Both the position numbers and the translations under genes were made by a program. The notes under the pieces are model-generated. The model ran no database searches, had not been told where the DNA came from, and saw only the letters and a program-made list of their open reading frames with translations. A stretch of 64,000 nucleotides of DNA from Teichococcus aerophilus (GTDB lineage Bacteria > Pseudomonadota > Alphaproteobacteria > Acetobacterales > Acetobacteraceae), in contig NZ_JACTVA010000002.1 of assembly GCF_014490485.1 (NCBI RefSeq), positions 124,001 to 188,000 of the forward strand, in the 5' to 3' direction. Of this stretch, positions 54,270 to 64,000 are shown piece by piece. The stretch's first letter is position 1; each line of letters starts with the position of its first letter.

Positions 54270-55049
54270 TCAGCGGCGGCGCGCCTTGCGTCCCCGCCAT
54301 TCCTCTCGCGCCACATAGGCGGCGCCGCCGGCCACCATCAAGGCCAGGACATACCATGTGATGATGTAGACCAAGTGATTGTTCGGAAACGCCACCACCG
54401 TCAAGCCACCCACCGGCAGGCCGCCTGGGTTGGGCGCCGCGTCCGCGTCGATGAAGTAGGGCGCGACGCTGCCTAATTGCTGGGCCGCGGCGATGGCTGC
54501 CACGTCGCGTGAATACCAACGGTTGCCGGCGGGGTCATTGCTGCGGAGAAAGGCGCCGCCTGGCTCGGTCAGGCGCAGCAGGCCGGAGATGGTGGTCTGG
54601 CCAGGTTGCTCGGCGGCGGCGCGGCTGGCGCGATCCCGCTGCTCGGCGGGGACGAAGCCGCGATTGACCAGGATGGTGGCGTCCTGCGCCGTCCGCAGTG
54701 GTGTCAGGACCCAGAAGCCAGGGCCCAGCCGCGTGGTGGCCTGGACCAGGACTTCGCGGTCATAGAGGAAGGTGCCGGCCGCCTGGACGTGGCTGTATTC
54801 ATCCGCGGCGGCGGTGATGCCGGCCCAGGCGGACGGGGGCGGGGCCTGGACGGCGGGGGCGTGGACCCGACTCTCGACGCGGGCGATCAGGTCCAGCTTC
54901 CAGGCCCGGCGCTCGACCTGCCAGGTGCCCAGCGCCACCAGCCCGATGAAGGCCAGCAGCGCCAGGATGCCCAGGACCAGCAGCTTGAGGGGCGAGCTGG
55001 GCCGGAAGTCTTCCCCGGCCCGGGCTTCGTCAGGCCGGGGCATCGCCAT
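54270..55049 (-). CDS. SURF1-family oxidase assembly protein
   Basis: 259 residues. One N-terminal span (LLVLGILALLAFIGLVALGTWQVERRAWK) carries the SURF1 signature GTWQ..R...K, and a C-terminal span (HLVYIITWYVLALMVAGGAAYV) follows a periplasmic domain with GFWVLTPL and ILVNRGFVP. SURF1 proteins help haem insertion into haem-copper oxidases. It starts 3 bp after cyoD, so it is part of the operon; a role in bo3 maturation is inferred. Confidence 0.9.
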   Translation of the reverse strand: MAMPRPDEARAGEDFRPSSPLKLLVLGILALLAFIGLVALGTWQVERRAWKLDLIARVESRVHAPAVQAPPPSAWAGITAAADEYSHVQAAGTFLYDREVLVQATTRLGPGFWVLTPLRTAQDATILVNRGFVPAEQRDRASRAAAEQPGQTTISGLLRLTEPGGAFLRSNDPAGNRWYSRDVAAIAAAQQLGSVAPYFIDADAAPNPGGLPVGGLTVVAFPNNHLVYIITWYVLALMVAGGAAYVAREEWRGRKARRR

Positions 55050-55052
55050 GCC

Positions 55053-55445
55053 TCAGGGCATGTTCCGCATGTCATGCGGCGTCATGGGCATCATGTTGGT
55101 GTTCAGGTGGTACATGACCCAGAGCGAGCCGCTCAGGGTGATCACCACGAAGACGACGGTGAAGATCAGCGCCAGCATGGTCCAGCCGCCTTCCGCCTTC
55201 GTGTTCATGTGCAGGAAGTACACCATGTGCACGACGATCTGGATGGCGCCGAAGACCATGACGGCCATGGCGGTCGCCCGCGGCGTGGCGAGCACGTCGC
55301 CCATCACCAGCCAAAAGGGAATGGCGGTGAGGATGACCGATAATACGAAGCCGGTCACGTAGCTCTTCATGGTGCCGTGCGCACCTTCATGCGCGTGGGC
55401 GTGATCGTCGTGGCCGTGGCGGGCCGTTGCCGGTTCCGTGCTCAC
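55053..55445 (-). CDS. cyoD: Cytochrome bo3 quinol oxidase subunit IV
   Basis: 130 residues. A His-rich N-terminus ([16 protein letters not shown]) precedes three membrane spans, with [21 protein letters not shown] and [22 protein letters not shown] typical of CyoD. A GTG at 55445 overlaps the cyoC stop (GTGA), which settles the start against an upstream ATG. It stabilises the oxidase complex. Confidence 0.93.
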   Translation of the reverse strand: MSTEPATARHGHDDHAHAHEGAHGTMKSYVTGFVLSVILTAIPFWLVMGDVLATPRATAMAVMVFGAIQIVVHMVYFLHMNTKAEGGWTMLALIFTVVFVVITLSGSLWVMYHLNTNMMPMTPHDMRNMP

Positions 55446-56080
55446 TGGAGGACCCCCATCAGGTAAACGAAGGAGAAGACGCCGATCCAGATGACGTCCA
55501 GGAAGTGCCAGAACATGCTCAGGCACATCAGGCGGCGGCGGTTCTCGGCGCCCAGGCCACGCCGGCGGACCTGCACCATCAGCGTGATCAGCCAGATGAT
55601 GCCGACGGTGACGTGCAGGCCGTGCGTGCCCACCAGCGCGAAGAACGAGGAGAGGAACGCACTGCGCTGCGGCGTGGCGCCCAGATGGATGAGGTGGCTG
55701 AACTCGTACAGCTCGATGCCGATGAAGGCGGCGCCGAACAGGCCGGTGATCCCCAGCCAGAGCAGGACCGAGGATTGCTTGCCCTTCTCCATCGCCAGCA
55801 TGGCGAAGCCATAGGTGATGGAGGAGAACAGCAGCATGGCGGTATTGATGGCCACCAGAGGCAGGTCGAACAGATCGGCCGGCGTGGGGCCGGCGGCGAA
55901 GTTCCGCCCCAGCACGCCATAGGTCGCGAACAGCACGGCGAAGATGAGGCAGTCGCTCATCAGGTACACCCAGAAGCCCAGCGCGGTGCTGTCCCCCGAA
56001 TGCACGTGCTCATGCCCGTCCGTCACGTAGAAGACGGGCTTCTCCCCCCGCGGGGCGTCATGGGCCGCTTGCATTGCCAT
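55442..56080 (-). CDS. cyoC: Cytochrome bo3 quinol oxidase subunit III
   Basis: 212 residues, five spans. [24 protein letters not shown] and [19 protein letters not shown] are typical, and [21 protein letters not shown] closes the protein. The ATG at 56080 or 56074 is used; the former is annotated. It overlaps cyoD by four bases and starts 4 bp after cyoB. Confidence 0.94.
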   Translation of the reverse strand: MAMQAAHDAPRGEKPVFYVTDGHEHVHSGDSTALGFWVYLMSDCLIFAVLFATYGVLGRNFAAGPTPADLFDLPLVAINTAMLLFSSITYGFAMLAMEKGKQSSVLLWLGITGLFGAAFIGIELYEFSHLIHLGATPQRSAFLSSFFALVGTHGLHVTVGIIWLITLMVQVRRRGLGAENRRRLMCLSMFWHFLDVIWIGVFSFVYLMGVLQ

Positions 56081-56084
56081 CGCC

Positions 56085-58085
56085 TTATTCACCCGCCAGC
56101 TGGCGGGTCCGGCCGCCTTCGGTCTGCGCCACCTCTGCGGCCGGGATGTAGAAGTCGCGGTTGTAGTTGAAGGTATGGACGATGGTGGCAAGGATGGTCA
56201 TCGCGAACGTCGCCGCCGCCAGCCACCAGATGTGCCAGATCATCGCGAAGCCGAAGGCGACGCACAGCGCCGAGAGGATGGCGCCCGCGCCCGTGGCCTT
56301 GGGCATGTGGATGGGGTGGAAGCCCTGCACCGGCCGCTCATGCCCACGCTTCTTCATGTCCCACCACGCATCATGGTCATGGACCACCGGCGTGAAGGCG
56401 AAGTTGTAGGCAGGTGCGGGGGAGGAGGTGGACCATTCCAGCGTACGGCCATCCCACGGGTCGCCCGTCAGGTCGCGCAGCTGCTCCCGCCGCATGAAGC
56501 TGACCACAAGCTGGACGATAAAGAACAGGATGCCGAAGGCGATCAGCACCGCGCCAAAGGCGGCGATGACGAACCAGATCTGCAGCGAGGGGTCCTCAAA
56601 GCGGCTCAGCCGGCGTGTCACGCCCATCAGGCCCAGGATGTAGAGCGGCATGAACGCCACCCAGAAGCCGACCAGCCAGAACCAGAAGGACATTTTGCCC
56701 CAGAACGGGTCCAGCTTGAAGCCGAAGGCCTTGGGGAACCAGTAGACGATGCCGGCGAACATGCCGAACACCACGCCGCCGATGATGACGTTGTGGAAGT
56801 GGGCGATGAGGAACAGCGTGTTGTGGAACTGGAAGTCGGCCGGGGGCACCGCCAGCATGACGCCGGTCATGCCGCCGACGACGAAGGTCAGCATGAAGCC
56901 GATCGTCCACAGCATCGGCACTTCGAACCGGATGCGGCCGCGGTACATGGTGAACAGCCAGTTGAAGATTTTGGCACCCGTCGGAATCGAGATGATCATC
57001 GTCGTGATGCCGAAGAAGGCGTTCACGCTGGCGCCCGAGCCCATGGTGAAGAAGTGGTGCAGCCAGACGATGTAGGACAGGATGGTGATGACGACCGTGG
57101 CGTAGACCATGGAGGTGTAGCCGAACAGCCGCTTGCGGCAGAACGTGGCCACGACTTCCGAGAACACGCCGAAGGCGGGCAGGATCAGGATGTAGACTTC
57201 CGGGTGGCCCCAGATCCAGATCAGGTTCACGTACATCATGGGGTTGCCGCCCAATTCGTTCGTGAAGAAATTGGTGCCCACGTAACGGTCGAGCGTCAGC
57301 AGCGCCAGCACGCCGGTCAGCACCGGGAAGGAGGCGACGATCAGCGCGTTGGTGCACAGCGCAGTCCAGGTGAAGACCGGCATCTTCATCAGCGTCATGC
57401 CCGGCGCACGCATCTTCACGATGGTCGCCAGCAGATTGACGCCGGATAGCAATGTGCCGACGCCTGCGACCTGCAATGCCCAGATATAGTAGTCGACGCC
57501 GACCCCCGGGCTGAACTGCGAGCCCGACAGCGGGGCATAGGCCAGCCAGCCGGTCTGCGCGAACTCACCCACGAACAGCGACATCATGACCAGCACGGCA
57601 CCGCCGGTGGTCATCCAGAAGCTGAAATTGTTCAGGAAGGGGAAGGCCACGTCCCGCGCGCCGATCTGCAGCGGCACCACCAGGTTCATCAGCCCGGTGA
57701 CCAGCGGCATCGCCACGAAGAAGATCATGATCACGCCATGGGCGGTGAAGATCTGGTCGTAGTGGTGCGGTGGCAGGTAGCCGTCGGAGCCGTTGAAGGC
57801 GATGGCCTGCTGCAGGCGCATCATGATGGCGTCGGAGAACCCGCGCAGCAGCATGATAAGCGCCAGGATAATGTACATGATGCCGATGCGCTTGTGGTCC
57901 ACGCTGGTGATCCACTCACGCCACAGGTAGCCCCACAGCTTGAAGTAGGTCAGCGCGGCCATCACCGCCAGGCCGCCCAGGGCGACGGCGGCGAAGGTGG
58001 CAACCAGGATCGGCTCATGCAGCGGCAGCGCACCCAGGGTGAGGCGGCCGAACAGGAACGAAGTCTGCTCCGGGTCGAGGGTCAT
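56085..58085 (-). CDS. cyoB: Cytochrome bo3 quinol oxidase subunit I
   Basis: 666 residues, about 15 spans. Haem-copper ligands are present: H116 (FTAHGVIM), WGHPEVYI with the cross-linked His-Tyr, HHFFTMG, and HFHNVIIGG. The quinol site residues R81 and D85 (RGFSDAIMM), and H108 and Q111 (HHYDQ), match the E. coli CyoB pattern, which supports ubiquinol and not cytochrome c as the donor. It couples O2 reduction to proton pumping. The ATG at 58085 (MTLDPEQ) is preferred over an upstream in-frame start. Confidence 0.96.
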   Translation of the reverse strand: MTLDPEQTSFLFGRLTLGALPLHEPILVATFAAVALGGLAVMAALTYFKLWGYLWREWITSVDHKRIGIMYIILALIMLLRGFSDAIMMRLQQAIAFNGSDGYLPPHHYDQIFTAHGVIMIFFVAMPLVTGLMNLVVPLQIGARDVAFPFLNNFSFWMTTGGAVLVMMSLFVGEFAQTGWLAYAPLSGSQFSPGVGVDYYIWALQVAGVGTLLSGVNLLATIVKMRAPGMTLMKMPVFTWTALCTNALIVASFPVLTGVLALLTLDRYVGTNFFTNELGGNPMMYVNLIWIWGHPEVYILILPAFGVFSEVVATFCRKRLFGYTSMVYATVVITILSYIVWLHHFFTMGSGASVNAFFGITTMIISIPTGAKIFNWLFTMYRGRIRFEVPMLWTIGFMLTFVVGGMTGVMLAVPPADFQFHNTLFLIAHFHNVIIGGVVFGMFAGIVYWFPKAFGFKLDPFWGKMSFWFWLVGFWVAFMPLYILGLMGVTRRLSRFEDPSLQIWFVIAAFGAVLIAFGILFFIVQLVVSFMRREQLRDLTGDPWDGRTLEWSTSSPAPAYNFAFTPVVHDHDAWWDMKKRGHERPVQGFHPIHMPKATGAGAILSALCVAFGFAMIWHIWWLAAATFAMTILATIVHTFNYNRDFYIPAAEVAQTEGGRTRQLAGE

Positions 58086-58180
58086 GGGTTTACTCTGCCA
58101 TTCCAGGGGCCAGGGGCCACCGTGACGGAACAATGCCCCCCGGCTGGCAGCCGGGAGGCGAAGATCGGGCGAAGGGTCAT

Positions 58181-59254
58181 TCAGTTGACCTGCTGGGTCG
58201 GCTGGGCCGCCGCGGTCTGCCGCATGCCGTAGGGGTCGGACGTGGTGCAGATGGCCAGGACATAGGTCTGCGCCGGGCCGCGCCCACGCTCACCATTATC
58301 CCGTCCCTCGCGGACGGCCACGTTGTAGGTGCCGGCATGGCCCATGCTGCCGCGCGCATCGACGCGCATCATCTCATCCGCGCACATCTTGGTGCTGTCG
58401 ACGCAGCGGTTGAGGATGGCGTGAAACAGGTCCGGCGCCACGGTTGCGTAACGGCGCACCGCTTCCCGGGCCGTCGGGCGTTCCAGCTCGGTATATTCCG
58501 GGCGGCCCAGGGTGTTGCCGGAAGCGCGGGCCTGCTCGACCCATTGCTCGAACTCGGTCTCGCTCACGCCATGGAACTTGAAGCGCATGTCGGAGAAGCC
58601 GGCGCCGCTGTAGTTGGCGGAGAGGCCGTCATAGACGCCGGCATGGTTGATGACCGCGTGCAGCTTGGTCTGCATTCCCGGCATCGCGTAGATCTGGCCG
58701 GCCAGGGCAGGGATGGAGAGCGAATTCATCACGCTGGAGGAGGTGATGTGGAAGGTGATGGGCCGGTCCACCGGCGCCGCCAGCTCATTGACCGTGGCGA
58801 TGCCCTGCTCCGGATAGATGAACAGCCACTTCCAATCCAGCGCAACGACCTCGACCACCAAAGGCTGCGTGCCTTCCGGGACGCTGCGGCTGGCGTCGAT
58901 CCGCTCCAGCGGCCGATAGGGGTCGAGCAAATGGGTGCTGACCCAGGTCATCGCGCCCAGCACGATGACGATGGCCAGCGGCGCGGCCCAGATGACCACT
59001 TCCAGGCGGGTGGAGTGGTGCCAGTCGGGGTCGTAGGTCGCCTTGGTGTTCGACTGGCGGTAGCGCCAGGCGAAGAACACGGTCAGCGCCATGACGGGCA
59101 GGATGATCACCAGCATCAGCAGGGTAGAGGCGACGATCAGGTCGCGCTGCTGCAGCGCCACGTCTCCCGACGGGCTCATGACCACCAGCTTGCAGCCGGA
59201 GAGGAGGATCGCCAGCGGGGCCAGGGCTAGCAGGCGGAGAATTTTACGGGGCAT
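58181..59254 (-). CDS. cyoA: Cytochrome bo3 quinol oxidase subunit II
   Basis: 357 residues. The lipoprotein signal ends at LLSGC (lipobox). Two membrane spans follow, then the cupredoxin domain with [21 protein letters not shown] and [27 protein letters not shown]. The CuA cysteines are absent, as expected for a quinol oxidase. The C-terminus is about 40 residues longer than in E. coli and has a Cys pair spaced by seven residues (RCVDSTKMC). First gene of the leftward cyo-SURF1-regBA unit. Confidence 0.94.
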   Translation of the reverse strand: MPRKILRLLALAPLAILLSGCKLVVMSPSGDVALQQRDLIVASTLLMLVIILPVMALTVFFAWRYRQSNTKATYDPDWHHSTRLEVVIWAAPLAIVIVLGAMTWVSTHLLDPYRPLERIDASRSVPEGTQPLVVEVVALDWKWLFIYPEQGIATVNELAAPVDRPITFHITSSSVMNSLSIPALAGQIYAMPGMQTKLHAVINHAGVYDGLSANYSGAGFSDMRFKFHGVSETEFEQWVEQARASGNTLGRPEYTELERPTAREAVRRYATVAPDLFHAILNRCVDSTKMCADEMMRVDARGSMGHAGTYNVAVREGRDNGERGRGPAQTYVLAICTTSDPYGMRQTAAAQPTQQVN

Positions 59255-59474
59255 TGCCTATCGCTCATGAAACCATGCTGCGGTGCACGCTCTATTAGAG
59301 CCAGGGTGCCGGGGTAGGGATTGGACGTTTTGTCCTATGGACCGTATCGCGGCGGTTATGCGTTAAGCACGTAGATAGGGGCTCTTTTGTTGATGGAAGG
59401 GCTCGGGAAGCACGATACCATCCATTCGCCGGCACGCTGTCGATGGTGCGTGTAGCTAAGATATTGGGGGTAAC
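59255..59474. promoter_or_regulatory. cyo operon / MFS divergent promoter region
   Basis: 220 bp between the leftward cyoA start and the rightward transporter start, less GC-rich than its flanks. It should hold the cyo promoter and any RegA site. I see no clear FNR box or RegA consensus. ATTGGGGG lies directly before the transporter GTG as its ribosome-binding site. Confidence 0.45.
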
Positions 59475-60815
59475 GTGATCTCTGCCAGTCATGAGCAAGG
59501 AGTGCCGAATTCGGCCTCGCTCGAACGGGACGCCCGCCTCGCTCACGCCGACGGCCATGAAGTGGACCCGGGCGAGATCGCCCTTGGCGTGGTCATCGGC
59601 CGGACGTCGGAGTTCTTTGACTTCTTCGTCTACGCCATAGGCTCGGTGCTGGTGTTTCCGCACCTGTTTTTCCCGGACTACGATCCGTTTACAGGAACGC
59701 TGTACTCCTTCGCCATCTTTTCGCTGGCCTTCGTGGCGCGACCGGTGGGGTCGTTCATCTTCACCGCGATCGACCGTCGCTATGGCCGTGGCACCAAGCT
59801 GACCATCGCGCTGTTCCTGCTGGGTGGCTCCACCTGCGCGATCAGCTTCCTGCCGGGCTACACGCGCATCGGCGCCGAAGCCGTTGTTCTTCTGGCTCTT
59901 TTCCGCATCGGCCAGGGCGTGGCTCTGGGTGGCGCGTGGGACGGCCTGGCCTCGCTGCTGGCATTGAACGCGCCGGAGCGGAAGCGTGGCTGGTACGCCA
60001 TGATGCCGCAGTTGGGCGCGCCGCTGGGATTTCTGCTGGCAGGCGGCCTGTTCGCCTTCCTGATCAACAGCTTGCCGCCCGGGGACTTCCTGGAGTGGGG
60101 CTGGCGCTACCCGTTCTTCGTGGCCTTCGCGCTGAACGTCGTAGCGCTGTTCGCCCGGCTGCGGCTGGTGGCGACGCGCGAATTCGCCAACATGCTGAAC
60201 AAGCATGAGCTGGAGCCGGTTAAGATCTCCGAGCTGGTGCGGAACGATGGGCTGAGCATTGTCATCGGCGCCTTCGTGCCGCTGGCTTGCTTCGCGCTGT
60301 TCCATCTGGTCACCGTGTTCCCGCTGGCCTGGATCAGCCTGAATTCCGATCGCTCCCCGGCGAATATCCTGACCACCCAGATGCTGGGTGCCGTGGTGGC
60401 GCTGGGGACGGTGGTGCTGTCCGGAATCATTGCCGACCGCATCGGCCGTCGGCGCCTGCTGGCCATCGGCGCGGGGTTGATCGCGGTGTTCAGCTTCGCC
60501 GCGCCGTTGCTGCTGGCGGCGGGCCGGACGGGCGAGACGGTGTTCCTGCTGTTGGGCTTCGCGTTGCTGGGGCTGTCCTTCGGCCAGGCCAGCGGTGCCG
60601 TGGCGTCCCGCTTCGCCAGCCGGTTCCGCTATACCGGCTCGGCCCTGACGTCGGATATCGCCTGGCTGGTGGGCGCGGGCTTCGCCCCGCTGGTGGTGCT
60701 GGCGCTGTCGTCCTGGTGGGGTATCGGCGCCATTGGTGGTTACCTGCTCTCCGGCGCCATCTGCACGCTGCTGGCGCTGACCAGTAATCGCCAGCTGGAA
60801 ATGCGGGATACCTGA
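59475..60815 (+). CDS. MFS transporter, metabolite:H+ symporter type
   Basis: 446 residues, about twelve spans. The MHS-type opening VIGRTSEFFDFFVYAIGSVLVFPHLFFP is followed by ARPVGSFIFTAIDRRYGRG, the loop 2-3 motif, and GQGVALGGAWDGLASLL. The second half has the matching loop in SGIIADRIGRRRLLAIG. Such transporters move small organic acids, betaine or shikimate with protons. It starts with GTG. The ligand cannot be told; no catabolic gene adjoins it. Confidence 0.87.
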   Translation: MISASHEQGVPNSASLERDARLAHADGHEVDPGEIALGVVIGRTSEFFDFFVYAIGSVLVFPHLFFPDYDPFTGTLYSFAIFSLAFVARPVGSFIFTAIDRRYGRGTKLTIALFLLGGSTCAISFLPGYTRIGAEAVVLLALFRIGQGVALGGAWDGLASLLALNAPERKRGWYAMMPQLGAPLGFLLAGGLFAFLINSLPPGDFLEWGWRYPFFVAFALNVVALFARLRLVATREFANMLNKHELEPVKISELVRNDGLSIVIGAFVPLACFALFHLVTVFPLAWISLNSDRSPANILTTQMLGAVVALGTVVLSGIIADRIGRRRLLAIGAGLIAVFSFAAPLLLAAGRTGETVFLLLGFALLGLSFGQASGAVASRFASRFRYTGSALTSDIAWLVGAGFAPLVVLALSSWWGIGAIGGYLLSGAICTLLALTSNRQLEMRDT

Positions 60816-60821
60816 CTATTC

Positions 60822-60857
60822 CCAACAGGCCCCGGCCAGCCGGCCGGGGCCTGTTGG
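60822..60857. terminator. Perfect 16-bp GC-rich hairpin after the MFS gene
   Basis: CCAACAGGCCCCGGCC and its exact complement are separated by four bases (AGCC), 7 bp after the stop. There is no T-run, but the stem is long enough to stop transcription. Confidence 0.7.
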
Positions 60858-60952
60858 ATGCATCCAGCTTTGGCTGGTGCGTTGCCATCCCCGCCATGGC
60901 ATGACATCTGGATGGCCACGGATACCAGTCCCCATGGCCAAGGCGTAGCGCG

Positions 60953-62368
60953 ATGCTCCAGACCGTCATTGATGATCTCCTGCAACGGCAGGAGGCGATT
61001 CGCGCGCGTCTGGACCAGTTTCTCCGGCTTCCCAGCGTCAGCGCCGATCCCGCCTTCGCCGATGGCATGCGGGCGGCCCGCGAGTTCCTGTTGCAGTGGC
61101 TGCGCGAGATGGGGCTGGATGACGCCCGTCTGCTGGATGGCGGCGGCCAGCCGGCGGTTTTCGCCTCCTGGAACGGCGCCCCGGGGCGGGCCACCCTCTT
61201 GATCTACGGCCATTACGACGTGCAGCCCCCGGCGCCGCTGGAGCAGTGGCGGACGCCGCCTTTCGAGCCGACGGTCCAGGGCGACCGGCTCTACGCACGC
61301 GGCGCTTCCGACGTGAAGGGCTCGACCACCATTGCGCTGGAGACTGTGGCGGCGTTCCTGCGCCAGCCCGGCGGCTGCCCGGTCAACATCAAGCTGTTCA
61401 TCGAGGGGGAGGAGGAGGTCGGAAGCCCCAGCCTCGCCGCCATCGTCGAGCAGCACCGGGACTTGCTGGCAGCTGATGCGATGATCTCCGCCGATGGCGG
61501 CCGGGCCAGCGAGACGATCGCGACCATCAATGTCGGCGCCCGCGGCATGACGGGGTTTGAGGTCGCCCTGACGACGGCCGACAAGGAAGTCCATTCCGGC
61601 CGCTATGGCGGCACCATCCGCAATGCGGTGCATGAGATGGCGCGGCTGGTGGCCAGCCTGCATGACGCGGATGGCCGGATCGCCGTACCCGGCTTCCTGG
61701 AGGCCGTGCCGCCGCTGACGGCGGCACAGCGGGCGGAGACGGCGGCCTTTGGCGCGGACGAGGTGGCGTTCTGCGCCGATGTCGGCGCCACCCCCTTCGG
61801 CGAGCCGGGCTACACGATGCGGGAACGGGTGACGCTGCGCCCGGCCCTCGACGTGAACGGCCTGTGGGGCGGCTATACCGGCGCCGGCGCCAAGACCATC
61901 ATTCCCAACGAGGCCTTCGCCAAGGTCAGCATCCGGCTGGTGCCGGGCCAGGACCCGGCACAGGCGCGGCAGGCGGTGTGCGACCATTTGGAGGCCCGGT
62001 GTCCTCCCGGCTGCCGGCTGGAATTCCGCTTCGGCCGCGATGGCTCCCCGGCTTCCAGCCTGCCGCCGGAGCATCCGTTGTTCCGCGCCGGCTCGGCGGT
62101 GTGGCTGGCTTTGTCCGGGCAGCAGCCGGTACCGGTGCGGCTTGGGGCAACCGTACCGATCACGGCGGTGTTCAAGGCCATGCTGGGGATCGACACGCTG
62201 ATGTTCGGCTTCAACCTGCCGGATGAGGACGTTCATGCCCCCAACGAGTTCTTTCACCTGGACAGCATTCCACTGGGCCTGCGGGGCTGGGCCATGCTGC
62301 TGGCGGAGTTGGGTCAGCTCCGCCCGGCGGATTTCGACGAATACCGGCTCCGGCCGGGCATGGCCTGA
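60953..62368 (+). CDS. M20-family dipeptidase
   Basis: 471 residues. Metal-site motifs are LIYGHYDVQPPAPLEQW, RGASDVKGSTTIAL and FIEGEEEVGSPSL, the carnosinase/DapE-like M20 pattern with the bridging Asp and Glu pair. The lid domain (about residues 205-360) carries the dimer His/Arg region GARGMTGFEVALTTADKEVHSGRYGGTI. The C-terminus has GSAVWLALSGQQPVPVRLGATVPITAVFK. It should be a cytosolic di-metal dipeptidase. It is followed by nadE 80 bp later, possibly in the same transcript. Confidence 0.88.
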   Translation: MLQTVIDDLLQRQEAIRARLDQFLRLPSVSADPAFADGMRAAREFLLQWLREMGLDDARLLDGGGQPAVFASWNGAPGRATLLIYGHYDVQPPAPLEQWRTPPFEPTVQGDRLYARGASDVKGSTTIALETVAAFLRQPGGCPVNIKLFIEGEEEVGSPSLAAIVEQHRDLLAADAMISADGGRASETIATINVGARGMTGFEVALTTADKEVHSGRYGGTIRNAVHEMARLVASLHDADGRIAVPGFLEAVPPLTAAQRAETAAFGADEVAFCADVGATPFGEPGYTMRERVTLRPALDVNGLWGGYTGAGAKTIIPNEAFAKVSIRLVPGQDPAQARQAVCDHLEARCPPGCRLEFRFGRDGSPASSLPPEHPLFRAGSAVWLALSGQQPVPVRLGATVPITAVFKAMLGIDTLMFGFNLPDEDVHAPNEFFHLDSIPLGLRGWAMLLAELGQLRPADFDEYRLRPGMA

Positions 62369-62448
62369 GACCTTCCTGGCCCTGTGGGGCTTGTCCATGA
62401 TGCCAGGGGTGGGCCACCCTCGCTCCTCGCCTCCAGCCGGTGCCTGAT

Positions 62449-64000
<1,552 letters not shown>

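Noticed and set aside
56085-59254. Cytochrome c oxidase (aa3/caa3) instead of quinol oxidase
   Set aside because: Subunit II lacks CuA cysteines and subunit I keeps the quinol-site Arg, Asp, His and Gln, so a bo3-type quinol oxidase fits better.

Overview
The window is dense, high-GC coding DNA with short intergenic gaps and many ATGA overlaps. Gene content suggests an alphaproteobacterium, most likely an Acetobacteraceae member of the Roseomonas type. Pointers are the bo3 quinol oxidase operon with SURF1 and RegB/RegA, the number of ABC uptake systems, AbrB- and DedA-type membrane proteins, and protocatechuate dioxygenase. The genus is inference; no rRNA or tRNA gene was seen. Both ends cut genes: an O-acetylhomoserine sulfhydrylase-type enzyme at the left and glutamine-dependent NAD synthetase at the right.

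Region 1 (1-13.1 kb): sulfur amino acid enzyme, 2OG-Fe(II) oxygenase, DedA protein, a spermidine/putrescine-type ABC operon (binding protein, ATPase, two permeases) ending in an RraA/aldolase-like gene, an LTA-synthase-like membrane phosphotransferase, a luciferase-like monooxygenase, an unknown small gene beside a palindromic operator candidate, an HNH-type protein, a nitroreductase and a YihY/BrkB protein. Region 2 (13.2-21.3 kb): a LysR gene divergent from pcaHG, the modABC molybdate transporter with a short ModE-like regulator, then a second LysR gene and an ArgE/DapE-type deacylase.

Region 3 (21.4-36.5 kb) is the most unusual part. A type I secretion ABC exporter and its membrane fusion protein lie directly downstream of one 11.5-kb gene. 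That gene encodes a 3835-residue modular protein with many carbohydrate-binding-like beta-sandwich modules, Ig-like modules, a malectin-like module, a glucose/sorbosone-dehydrogenase-like propeller and an acidic C-terminal tail. I see no RTX nonapeptides. Its N-terminal quarter has an X-Y-Y-X arrangement; the two Y copies are a 717-bp-period tandem duplication that is almost identical in DNA. The upstream gap contains a strikingly AT-rich patch with small palindromes.

Region 4 (36.8-52.3 kb): AsmA-family protein, then a leftward operon of M20 amidohydrolase, dipeptide-type ABC transporter (SBP, two permeases, two ATPases) and an AbrB-family protein. Divergent from it is a sugar operon of FGGY kinase, ribose-type permease, binding protein and a single-domain ATPase, which converges on a Gfo/Idh/MocA dehydrogenase. 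Region 5 (52.3-64 kb): leftward cyoABCD-SURF1-regB-regA, joining a quinol oxidase to the redox two-component system expected to sense the quinone pool; then an MFS transporter, an M20 dipeptidase and truncated nadE.

Together this is a chromosomal region for nutrient uptake and respiration in a metabolically versatile aerobe. No CRISPR array, insertion sequence, prophage, tRNA or rRNA was found.
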